Below, piece after piece: positions 31,896-41,427 of a stretch of DNA of 64,000 bases. The notes under the pieces are model-generated. The model was not told where the DNA came from and did not search any database. It was given only the letters and a program-made list of their open reading frames with translations. How positions within the stretch are numbered: the stretch's first letter is position 1; each line of letters opens with the position of its first letter. Origin of the DNA: Zygnema cylindricum. Lineage: Eukaryota > Streptophyta > Zygnematophyceae > Zygnematales > Zygnemataceae. Location of the stretch: positions 62,001 to 126,000 of the forward strand of contig JBBHKE010001957.1 of NCBI GenBank assembly GCA_037447655.1, given 5' to 3'. Both the position numbers and the translations under genes were made by a program.

Positions 31896-33293
31896 GTGCA
31901 GGTGGACGAACAGTGGTTAGGTCGGATAAAGGCCGCCTATGGCGACGATGATTCACTAAAGGAACTCATTAACTGGAAGGTACTCGTTCGAACCGCCAAT
32001 GGTATGTGGCGATACAGACAAAGTAAGACAACACGGCATTATGTGCCAACAAATACAGAACTTTGTCACATGATTCTTAAAATGAGTCACGACGAGCCGC
32101 TCAGTGGACATTTTGGGCGGGATAAAACAACCGCACGTGTCGCGGAGGCGTATTACTGGCCAAACATGACTCGAGACATTGCAAAATATGTCCGGACGTG
32201 TGACTCGTGTAATAGGAACAAACCGAATTCAAGGTAACAAGGTCTGTTACAACCCCTTGCGATACCATCTGTTCCTTGGGAGGCGATTTTGATGGATTTT
32301 ATCACGGCCCTTCCACTGACGAAGGAGGGCTACGACTCAATTTTCGTTGTCGTGGAATACCTGACGAAAATGACACATTTTCTACCCACGTCCACAACAG
32401 CTACTGCACGCGATATCGCGGACTTATTCTTTTGGGAGATATTCCGCCATCACAGACTTCCAAAAAGGATCGTTAGCGACGGCGATCGTAAATTCGTGAG
32501 CCACTTTTGGCTTGGCCATGTCCACAGCCTATCACCCTCAAACTGATGGTCAGACTGAAAGGGTGAATCGAACTTTGGAGGAAGCGTAGCGGGCTTATGT
32601 CTCGGTGCACCAAACGGATTAGGTGGACCATTTAACAGCGATCGAGGTAGCATACAACAGTGCAGTGCACTCGTCAACGAATGCTACGCCATTCTCCCTC
32701 AATGGACGACAACCCACTCTACCCTAAAACTTATTGGTAGCGGACTGCCAAACACCGACAGCTCTAAACTTTGCCAAAACGCTGCAAGGAAACCTGGAAA
32801 AGGCGGCCAAGGCGCTCCAAATGGCAAAGGATCGTCAAAAGTCGCATGCCGACGCTCACCATAAGGACACCGTCTTTAGCGCTGGGGACAAGGTTCGCCT
32901 TAATATCGCAAACCTCTCCTTGCCGGGTGCCCTCTCTAAGAAGTTAGCGGCGAAGTTCACGCGCCCGTTCACAATTCTTCCCGTGTGGGCGACGTGGCTT
33001 ACAAGTTGGATATCCCAACGGACTGGCATATCCACAATGTCTTCCATGTTTCCCTTCTAAAACCATTCCACGATCCTGATTCAGTGTTCCCAAATTGACG
33101 ACGACATTCTCCTTTACCACCTGTTCGAGGAACCTCGGGCGAGTATGAGGTAGACGAGATCCTTCAGTCACGCCGCTCTCGGAATTCCAACTCCAGCCAA
33201 TATTTGGTGCGTTGGAAGGGCTACGGTGCTGAGGACGACTCTTGGGTGGACGAGGAGGATCTGCATTCTCCGGAGTTGCTGCGCCGGTTTTAG
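31896..33293 (+). pseudogene. gypsy integrase with C-terminal chromodomain
   Basis: The zinc-binding H2C2 domain reads MSHDEPLSGHFGRDKTTA ... VRTCDSCNRNK. After a TAA (32235-32237) the rve core follows: PWEAILMDFITALPLTKEGY (catalytic Asp), RIVSDGDRKFVSHFW (second Asp) and TAYHPQTDGQTERVN (Glu). About 15 residues are missing between HFW and TAYHP, and there are stops near 32588, 32621 and 32730. Next is the GPY/F-like region (KLAAKFTRPFTILP, HNVFHVSLL). The end (33141-33290) is a chromodomain, YEVDEILQSRRSRN ... QYLVRWKGYGAEDDSW ... LLRRF, which places the element among the chromoviruses. Such chromodomains direct integration through histone marks. Confidence 0.88.
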
Positions 33294-33812
33294 CACAGTG
33301 AGTACACTCCGCCTTACCGGAGGGGTACTCGCAGCGGCCGCAATAAAGGAGCGAATCGCAGCCGCATTAAAGGAGCGAATCGCAATGTCGCAACCATCGC
33401 AATCATCTTGGGGACGCGGCAAAGGAACGCAGCGGCGATGTTACCACACCACAGCGTTGTAGCAGCACAGCCACCGCAGCGCAACATGGTTACGATGACG
33501 TCAGAGGATCGCAACACCACCGCTGCGCTGACATGAAAGCGCAACGGCGCAATTGTGTTTCACTATGTGGATAACGACAAACCCTCGGTTTCGCCGCAGC
33601 AGCGCAGTTTTATAAATGATGGACACAGCGATACCCTCGCACACTGCGACGCTTCGCAAAGTCCAAAAGTAAAACCCTCAACCCCCGTGAATAAAGCTGC
33701 CATCCGTCCTCGCGACCAACCTAATCTCGGCAGCTTGGAAATTGCTTCTCTCCGCACAGTCAGTTTACCTTCACTTCTGGAATTACCGGAATTGTCTGGT
33801 TCAACAGTGTCT
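33294..33812. other. spacer between chromodomain and WPE gene
   Basis: Rich in GCAGC/GCAAC-like motifs, with a 24-bp tandem duplication (AAAGGAGCGAATCGCAGCCG type, about 33346-33393). An open frame runs from 33555 into the WPE gene, but its first 86 codons are poorly protein-like. It may hold a promoter or splice site for the extra gene; nothing definite is visible. Confidence 0.4.
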
Positions 33813-34737
33813 ATGGCGTCGTCGTCCTCTCCACCACCGAAAAGGAGGAGACTTGTACGAGTGGGACAAGGAGATGCGAACTGTCCCGAGAGATTGTTAA
33901 GGGCGGCGGAGGCCATGGTGGAAGCAAGATGGCGAAGAGAAGTGGAAGAAGAGCCGGAACCTGAGGAAACCGCCAGTAGCGAGGCAAGACAGGCAGAGGC
34001 CAGTGGAGGGGAGGGGTCAGAAAACTCACAGGACCCCAAATATACCCCAACCCAGGAAGGGGATCAGGAATCTAAGGAAGATCATGAGCTATCGGAGGTG
34101 GAGGATCTAGAACGAGAACCAACGCCTCCGCCAATTGAGGAGCGCGCCTCAGATCTAGAGGTGATGCGGGACCCAAATAAAGAGAGTACCGCGGACGAGC
34201 AGTCGTCTGAAAGCGCGGAAAGAAAGGCAAAGGCACAATACCCCAGCGGCGACGATGTGTTACTCCTGCGAGGGAACCGAAGAGATCCGGAGGAGGAAAG
34301 TGACCAGGGGGAGGCTATTCCCGACTACCTCTTCCCACTACCGATTGACACCCAACATCCGGACCTCGCCTTCAGCTTCGCCAAAAGGTTTTATTGGAAC
34401 CCCTCAGAGTGGCCCGAGGAGTGGCGTATAGGGAAGCTTGGAGATCCTATCCGTATTCCTGTTGACGTTCCGTCACACCCAGCGTGGAATTTCATGCGGA
34501 CCAAAAACCTGGGAAATAATCATAAGGGTTATATGCAGCTAAACCCTCACGCCTTACCGTTCGTGGAAGTGGTAGAGGACAACTACAGGTACAGGATTGA
34601 TGTTCTCGGGTTACTCCGTCATTATCACCCGTGGGATGTCCGCCTCCACGACATCATCTCTAGAGCGGAGGTCACCCCTGAGGTGCGGGTACTCAAGCTG
34701 GCTCGAAAGAATGCTCTGCAGCGAGCCCGAGCTGCAA

Positions 34738-34742
34738 GGAAA
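34738..34742. other. target site duplication of Cn (left)
   Basis: GGAAA, repeated at 39244-39248. Confidence 0.9.
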
Positions 34743-35715
34743 TGTTGTCCATAGCCTATTTCAGCCATGGATTACTCAAGGAAACACCCACAGACTACCT
34801 CAGAAACAGCTGTGTTTCAGACAACACAGATTACTCCAAACTGAACAGATTCACCTCAAACTGCATCAATAAGCAGTATACCATATACACTATAAACTCC
34901 CAAAGTTACAGCTAAATCCACCAAGACATCTAGAATATATAGGCTCCAGAGTTTCACAAAAACAGTTGACAGCTTCACAAACTAACCACTTAGACTGCTC
35001 ATAGAATCTTAGAGAGAAATTGGAATGCAATGAAACTTCACACGCATATAAATTCTATATTATAGAATAACTCCACAAAGTTTCACATGAAGGAACCAAA
35101 CAGAGTGATCACACCAACAGGTCAAAGATGCAAAAAACAGTCTGCCATTGCTTTGATAAACTTGACTGCGATACATAAAATAATCTAAGTCCTGCAAGTT
35201 ATACTCAGAGTACGGAGGCATACCAGCCGTACTGTATCTACTCTAATAAACTAATTAGTCAAAAGGACAAACCTCTGTTTACAGAATATTTACACCGCAC
35301 TCTTCGTATGTCAGAAACCAAGCTACCACTAAGCAACTACTAAGCTACCACTACCGTACAATCATCATTACTCGAGATCTATTCTGGTCATTTTATCTGA
35401 AGTTGCGCTGGCTGCGCTTGTTCATATGGATCATACAAATAGCCGCAGCTACGTTGACTTAACTGCGTCGCAGCTCCGCAGTACCGGCGGCGCCTATTCC
35501 AACATTCCGTTTATTTTACATCGGATCGCTTCGCGATCCGCCGTCCATTTGTCACAGCTTGTTCACACCACTCAATGAGTCTTTTACGTCACTTTAATTA
35601 TATCAATCCGTTCGCTCCCCCAATCCGTGAATCTATTCAAACCTCCGTATTAAATCCAATTAGCAGTTACGGGCAAACTGTCTCGTACGCACGAAACTGA
35701 CTTTTCAAAACAACA
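34743..35715 (-). repeat. 3' LTR of Cn
   Basis: 973 bp. The plus strand starts TGTTGTCCATAGCC and ends TTTTCAAAACAACA. The polypurine tract (TTTCGGGGGAG on the minus strand) abuts it at 35716-35726. It contains CCGCAGCTACG-type GC motifs and AATAATCTAAG-like AT-rich sequence. Confidence 0.9.
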
Positions 35716-36556
35716 CTCCCCCGAAAATATAGGTTCGTGCACCCAGAAAAATATGCAGCGTGTATTGCTATGCTGCTACGCTGCGCTAGTTTGACATCGC
35801 AGTCCAAACTGCTGCTCTTTTTCACCTTTAACTTCCTCCTCATAGCCTCATCTAGTGAGACTAAAGCTTTCAAATTCTACACTCCCCTAAAGCTTTAGAC
35901 TCATTAGTCCATGCTGTACGCAAATGTTTCCACTCTAATGGATAAACAAAAGAATAAAAAAAAAAGTTTAAATATTCAAAATTCTGTATCAACCTCCACT
36001 GTTCATCATACAATAAATTTAGCAAAAACACCACATCACCAGTGCTTTGCCGACGTCGCCATTGCTCCTGCTGCCCTCTGCCAATTCCCAGTCTCTTGCT
36101 GCCTTCTTGCAAAAAGTGTCCTGTAATAGCTCCCCTTACGCCATAAATGCATAACCCCTGAATGTTTAGTTGCCTATACCTAGAATAAAATAATCAGCGT
36201 GTAAGTGTCATACGGCACCACTCCTTTTTCTGCGCCGCTATGCTGCGTCGCTGTTTGCGACGCGAACTTCTTCTGATGATTCTCCACTGCTTTCGTTGCG
36301 TTCTGCCATGTCTCCCGAAATTTCGTTCCTGAACAAGTCATTACTTCCACCACCTCATTCGTCTTCAAAAATACATAAATAAATCTTTTTGTTTCTTTTC
36401 AACTAACTCAACAAGGGAGAATACAAATCTAAAGTCTAACCAAAAACAAATGGAATGTCAAACAAAGTTGTCTTTATAAGACATGCTTGTAAAATAAGTT
36501 TTTCCAAAACTAAGATTTCTCTAAATTCACATTCTTCAGAAATATCCTCTAGAAAA

Positions 36557-37246
36557 TCATTTCTCCCGCTCTCTTTTTTTTATCACTCTCTGAGCATGTT
36601 TTCTTCTACCCTTGATCTTTTGAATATTACATCTTCTTTTTGTTTTCTTCATGATCTTTTGTCTTGTTTGAAAGTTTACATTTCTTTCACAATTTTCTAC
36701 TCGTTTAAAGTCACAAATACTAGTTTTGTGTTTCACCTTTATGTTTTTCTCCATAGATTTGCTACTTCCATCAACTTCTTTCATATGAGAAATTTTAATT
36801 TTGATTCTTCTTCTTTTCAGCTGCACTCTTTTAACTTTTACATTTCTATTACATTTTTCAATCCCACAAAATTCTTTTCTCACTCCAATTTTCTGAACAG
36901 TTTTTCTTTGTTTTTCTCCTAGTTCACCAATTTTCATGGCCACCTTACTTCTAGTCTCTGCTTCTAAGTGTCCATCTCTTCCCCCAACTCCTCTTGCTTT
37001 AGTTAACAAACTTTCTTGTAAGCAATTTTCACTCACAAATTTTTCATCTGATAAGGTCACATAAATCGTGTCCTTCTCTCTTTCGTCCTTCACCACACTA
37101 TCTTCGGTGACATAACTCCTTCCATTAGTTTCCACATTATACACCTCATTCCTAATTCCAGATTTTTTCATATCTTCGCCCGGTCCTTGTAGAAAAATTG
37201 GGTTTAGTTTATTAGTCTTTATGTTTAAGAAATTTTCGGCTTCCAC
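36557..37246 (-). CDS. Lys/Arg-rich ORF of element Cn
   Basis: A 229-codon open frame starting MEAENFLNIKTNKLNP. The C-terminal half is extremely basic (RNVKVKRVQLKRRRIKIK, KTKRRCNIQKIKGRRKHAQR), with scattered Cys. It has no protease, integrase or RT motif and I do not recognise it. It lies where pol would be in an autonomous copia element, 111 bp beyond the end of the gag frame in the same direction. It may be a nucleic-acid-binding protein, a remnant of Gag-Pol drifting by base composition (A-rich sense strand), or chance. An open frame this long in AT-rich DNA is suggestive but not conclusive. Confidence 0.45.
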   Translation of the reverse strand: MEAENFLNIKTNKLNPIFLQGPGEDMKKSGIRNEVYNVETNGRSYVTEDSVVKDEREKDTIYVTLSDEKFVSENCLQESLLTKARGVGGRDGHLEAETRSKVAMKIGELGEKQRKTVQKIGVRKEFCGIEKCNRNVKVKRVQLKRRRIKIKISHMKEVDGSSKSMEKNIKVKHKTSICDFKRVENCERNVNFQTRQKIMKKTKRRCNIQKIKGRRKHAQRVIKKREREK

Positions 37247-37357
37247 TTACAAGTGACCTTCACTTCCTCTAATTTCTCTTACTTCAAACAACTCTTCCTC
37301 TTGTAGCTCTTTGTTACTCACCAATCTAACGTCGGGAAAAGGGACAGACATTAAATC

Positions 37358-38275
37358 CTATTCTGTCACCTCCTCCTTTACTCCATTCCAAACACCACCG
37401 AAGGTCGGTAAATACATAAATTCGTCAACACACGGTGTATGCCTTTTGTCATTTGTCGAGTGTTGTCTCTCACTCACGAAAGCACTTGATTCTTTTCTTG
37501 TTGGGGTTCGAACTAGGGTGTTGTCCCATCCATCTCTGAAATTCCTTGTAACACATGCACTTTTATACGATGGACATACCCTAAAGGTATGTTTTAAATC
37601 ATTACAGTAAAAACAGTTATTTGGCCGATCTCCGAACTCACTATTACCTTTAAATATCTGAAACTGAGACTTAGATTCCTTTATATTCCTTTCACTTGAT
37701 AAAATCTTTCTATTAGCCTCTTCATCTAGAATAACTCGTCTAGCTACAGTTATACTCCAATCATTTTTATCAATTAAAGTCAATCGATCTAGTGCACTCT
37801 TATATTCTTTAGGTAGACTTCTCATTAACAAGATAGCTTGTTGAGCATCTGTAAAGTTTCCCCCTGCCAAATCATTTTCTGCAAATAATACTTGTAAGTC
37901 AATACAGTGTTTCTCCATACTACCTCCTACATACTTGTGTTCAACAATTTTAGTAACACTACTAAGCCAATGATATAAAGACCTATTTGCATACATACAT
38001 TCTAAGCTCTTCCATAATTCAGTTGCCCTTTTAAATCTTAGGTATGACATTACCAAATCCTCAGTCAAGGAGTTCTTAATAACCCTTAGACACTCATGAT
38101 TTTTCCTTTTCTATTCATTTGATGTTTCGGCCAAGGTACGGTCCACCACATCCATTAGCTCCATCTTCTCGAAGTAGCTCTCAAGCGCACACTTCCAGTA
38201 GTGATATTTTGATCCATCAAATATAGGTAGCCATGGGTGTGGGCCCATAATCTATTGTCCATAGCCTATTTCAGC
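37358..38275 (-). pseudogene. copia-type Gag of element Cn
   Basis: The Gag frame can be followed from an ATG at about 38275 inside the 5' LTR (MAEIGYGQ, then TAG, then IMGPHPWLPIFDGSKYHYW) through YFEKMELMDVVD. From 38068 it is an open frame of 236 codons: ATELWKSLECMYANRSLY, a UBN2-type Gag region, and a zinc knuckle CFYCNDLKHTFRVC (about residue 157). The TAG at the LTR edge comes from the TGTTG-to-TATTG change at the LTR end, so it is a late mutation. Gag would package the RNA; the enzymes must come from another element. Confidence 0.8.
38240..38251 (-). other. primer-binding site of Cn (half-tRNA initiator Met)
   Basis: The minus strand reads TTATGGGCCCAC one base beyond the LTR edge. 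This is 12 nt complementary to the anticodon arm of initiator tRNA-Met, as in the unrelated B/D copia family. Confidence 0.65.
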
Positions 38276-39243
38276 CATGGATTACTCACGGAAACACCCA
38301 CAGACTACCTCAAAAATAGTTGTGTTTCAGACAGCATTGATTACTCCAAACTGAACAGAATCACCTCAAACTGCATCAATAAGCATTATACCATATACAC
38401 TATAAACTCCCAAATTTATAGCTAAATCCACCGAGACATCTAGAATATATAGGCTCCAGAGTTTCACAAAAATAGCTGACAGCCTCACAAACTAACCACT
38501 TAGACTGCTCACAGAATCTTAGAGAGATACTGGAATACAATACAACTTCACACGCATATAAATTCTATATTATAGAATAACTCCACAAAGTTTCACATGA
38601 AGGAACCAAACAGAGTGATCACACCAACAGGTCAAAGATGCAAAAAACAGTCTGCCATTGCTTTGATAAACTTGACTGCGATACATAAAATAATCTAAGT
38701 CCTGCAAGTTATACTCAGAGTACGGAGGCATACCAGCCGTACTGTATCTACTCTAATAAACTAATTAGTCAAAAGGACAAACCTCTGTTTACAGAATATT
38801 TACACCGCACTCTTCGTATGTCAGAAACCAAGCTACCACTAAGCAACTACTAAGCTACCACTACCGTACAATCATCATTACTCGAGATCTATCATGGTCA
38901 TATTATCCGCAGCTGCGCTAGATGCGTTGGCTGCGCTGGCTGCGCTTGTCCGTATGGATCATAAAAATAGCCGCAGCTACGTTGACTTAACTGCGTCGCA
39001 GCTCCGTAGTACCGGCGGCGCCTATTCCAACATTCAGTTTATTTTACATCGGATCGCTTCGCGATCCGCCGTCCATTTGTCATAGCTTGTTCACACCACT
39101 CAATGAGTCTTTTCCGTCACTTTAATTATATCAATCCGTTCGCTCCCCCAATCCGTGAATCTATTCAAACCTCCATATTAAATCCAATTAGCAGTTACGG
39201 GCAAACTGTCTCATACGCACGAAACTGACTTTTCAAAACAACA
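38253..39243 (-). repeat. 5' LTR of Cn
   Basis: 991 bp; the plus strand starts TATTGTCCATAGCC (G to A at the second base) and ends TTTTCAAAACAACA. It differs from the 3' LTR mainly by an extra GATGCGTTGGCTGCGCTG-like insertion near 38915-38940. Confidence 0.9.
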
Positions 39244-39639
39244 GGAAACACGTGTCCTTTAAATTACGGAAGGTACATTGGTGGGAACCGGCGGACGAGG
39301 AACCGGAGGAAGTTTCCCCAGTGACTGAACCTGAAGAAGCCCGGATTCTGACACCCGAGGAGCCTGCACCGGCGGTCGTTCCGAAGCGACCCGAACTACC
39401 CGGGGTTGTCCCCGAGGAAGGGGAAGATCGAGTTCGGGAGCGAATCACTCGAAGGCGGTTGGCAGTGGAAGATCATCACATTGCATTACAGGAGACCCGA
39501 TGTGAACAGCTCCAGAATCAACTCGACGCCCTCCGCTTGGAGTTCGAGGAGTATCGCGAGGAAATATACGACATACTCTGGAAGTTACAGTTTCCCTGAG
39601 TAAATCAAGGTTCAGCGGGACGCTGAATCTTTAGTGGGA

Positions 39640-40141
39640 GGCATTCTAACAGGGTTACAGAGTTGGGTACGTAGTGGCTAGGGCTAGGCTGCTATAGTTC
39701 CGATCTCAGAGCAGCGCAGTTCCGATTCCAGACCAGCGCAGCATAGCAACATAGCAGCATAGCAAATAAGCGGCGTAGCAACTTAATAGCGCAGCAGCGT
39801 AGTAGCGCAGCAGCGTAGCAGGGCAGCATAGCAACGCCGCATAATGTAGATTGAGCTGTATAGTTCTAGAAGGAAGTTTTGGATAGATCTCGGTTGACCG
39901 TGAAGGTCCACGTGTACAGGTGTATAGTACTAGGTTGACTAGCAGTTAGTTAGTTTAAATAGTCGAGTAGACCTAGTGAATTGTAGACCTAAAGTAGACC
40001 TACACAACTAGCGCAACCTTGTACTCTCTTCCAAGTAATAAAGCGCAGACTTATCTGTTAGTACTGTGTTCCTATTGTTGCTCCTTGGTGTTTTCCGCTG
40101 TACATTGTGACGTGTTGTGGTGTATTGTTGCCTCTTTTACG
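39640..40141 (+). repeat. putative 3' LTR of the gypsy element
   Basis: Follows the WPE stop and the purine-rich AGTGGGAGG. It has a stretch of AGCGCAGCAGCGTAGCA-type repeats (39712-39840), a TTTAAATAG box (about 39954) and AATAAAGC (about 40037), which could be the TATA-like and polyadenylation signals. It ends where CE integrase sequence resumes. No second copy exists here for comparison, so its borders are inferred. Confidence 0.5.
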
Positions 40142-41427
40142 TTTAATCTTTCAGCTACCCTATTCTGTTCCGGGTTTTCTAGAACTGTCTTTTGGTGTTG
40201 GACTCCATCTTCCCTCAGAAAATCCTCAAATTAGTTAGAAGTATACTCCCCACCATTGTCACTCCTTACACTCTTGATTGGAGTTTCATGGAGTTTTTCA
40301 CTCCATGTTTTATATTGTCTAAAACAATCCTGAGCTTCTGACTTATTTTTCAAAAAATACACGTTGGAATACCGAGACCAATCATCAGTGATAGTCATCA
40401 TAAATCTCTTCCCCCACGGTGAGGGCACTTTAGCCGGTCCCCAAATATCTGTGCGTACTAGATCTAGAAATTTTTCTCCCTTATATGTGGTTGCTTTAGG
40501 AAAGGGTAATCTGTGTGTTTTACCTTGAGCACATCTACGACAATCACTTATATTATCACTCTCACTGAACTTAATCCCTTCCACCACTCCCGTCTTTTTT
40601 ATCTCTCTTAACTTATCTAAATTCACATGCCCAAGCCTCTTATGCCACATCATAATATCATGAACACCAGCATAATAAAGTTTTTTCATTTAATTACTTC
40701 AAACAAGCCTAAACATCTCATGGCTACCTTTCTTAGCAATGAAATAGACATCCTCCTCAAAACTTGGAGCAAAGACTTCTTCCCTAGTGCTAGTAAAAAA
40801 ACCCTTATCATCTAATACAGATGTAGAGATGAGGTTTTGTTCAGCTCCGGAATAAACAATACATCGGAGAATGTTACTATGGATGTCTGTCCTTCTACTA
40901 ACACTTTCAAATCTACCGATCCTACAAGAGTAGTGGTGACTATCCTCCCATCCCCGTAGTCTATCTCTACGGTGGGAATCTTTCTTATCTTTGTGAACAG
41001 GTGCCTATCCTTACACATGTGCACGGAGGCACCTGAATCTACAATCCAGTGTGCTTCACCTTTCAATCCACCGTAAGCACATTTCTGCCTTCGTGGAATT
41101 TCGACCTCGTTTTTCGCCTCCAACTCCTCATCTAAAATGAGCTCATCGTCCTCGCCCTCGGATTTCGCCTCATGTACCTGTGTCACAAGGGCCTTTTTCT
41201 TTCCTCTCGGGGTACCACCGGTCTACCCCTCCTTTAACCGAAGCTCGGTTAGTTTAGTGCACTCTGCCATATAGTGCCCAGGTTTCTTACAAAAATGACA
41301 TAAACCATTGGGAGCACTTGGTCTGAACTCGTTGGTCTGATTTTTTTGCTCCTTCCCCCTATTGTTTCCGACCGGTTTCCGGGAATCTTTGTTTCTCCAA
41401 TCGGTCACAGTTTCCAAGGCTTGGCCA
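40142..41427 (-). pseudogene. integrase, protease and gag zinc knuckle of element CE
   Basis: Frame 40689-40231 is integrase (MMWHKRLGHVNLDKL, DCRRCAQGK with the zinc-ligand Cys pair present, VRTDIWGPAKVPS, SVRSDNGGEYTSN). It is cut off by the gypsy junction just after NGVAE-like sequence. Frame 41186-40812 is protease (WIVDSGASVHMC, active site intact). Frame 41417-41223 is the Gag zinc knuckle (CHFCKKPGHYMAEC). It is interrupted at 41427 by element F and continues at 48708. Very similar to element B, but missing RT and RNase H. Confidence 0.9.

Larger units (their letters stand above)
34743..39243 (-). mobile_element. Cn: GAG-only copia-like LTR element
   Basis: 4501 bp, LTRs of 973 and 991 bp (TGTTG...CAACA) and a perfect target duplication GGAAA. 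The internal 2.5 kb on the minus strand has a half-tRNA PBS, a copia Gag and a Lys/Arg-rich frame. No protease, integrase or RT motif is seen, so it must have depended on another element. The two LTRs are very similar, apart from an extra ~18 bp of GCTGCG-type repeat in the right one, so insertion was fairly recent compared with B, CE and D. Confidence 0.85.
33813..39599 (+). pseudogene. WPE family protein, copy 2, split by element Cn
   Basis: Unrecognised family. Codons 1-310 lie at 33813-34742. After element Cn and the repeated GGAAA, the same frame resumes at 39249 and ends at TGA 39597-39599, giving a 426-residue pre-insertion protein with no stop. The start at 33813 (MASSSSPPPKRRRLV) puts a nuclear-localisation-like KRRR at once; upstream Met codons are possible. 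Residues 30-170 are acidic and disordered-looking. Residues 190-305 hold the conserved part: EWPEEWRIG, IPVDVPSHPAW, LLRHYHPWDVRLHDI, VTPEVRVLKLAR. The C-terminal ~45 residues look like a coiled coil (CEQLQNQLDALRLEFEEYRE). It lies between gypsy integrase and 3' LTR, the position of env-like genes, but has no signal peptide or membrane segment. Copy 1 has the same layout. Confidence 0.7.
31857..40141 (+). mobile_element. Ty3/gypsy chromovirus fragment with an extra WPE gene
   Basis: Begins abruptly inside pol (just before the integrase zinc domain) at the CE pol end. It continues with integrase, chromodomain, the WPE gene, a purine-rich tract (GTGGGAGG, about 39632) and about 500 bp of putative 3' LTR, up to where CE integrase sequence resumes at about 40142. 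Gag, protease, RT, RNase H and the 5' LTR are missing. One deletion that removed the gypsy 5' half plus adjacent CE RT/RNase H would explain both truncations. The interior is split by Cn (34743-39243). Confidence 0.8.

Noticed and set aside
33563-34039. 158-codon minus-strand frame
   Set aside because: Antisense shadow of WPE copy 2, which has the homologous partner.
33813-34742. WPE protein as an envelope protein
   Set aside because: No signal peptide, transmembrane segment or Cys-rich ectodomain; it has a nuclear-type basic motif and an acidic region instead.
36455-36922. 155-codon plus-strand frame rich in Phe and Ser
   Set aside because: Complement of the Lys-rich minus-strand ORF of Cn; a direct consequence of its codon composition.
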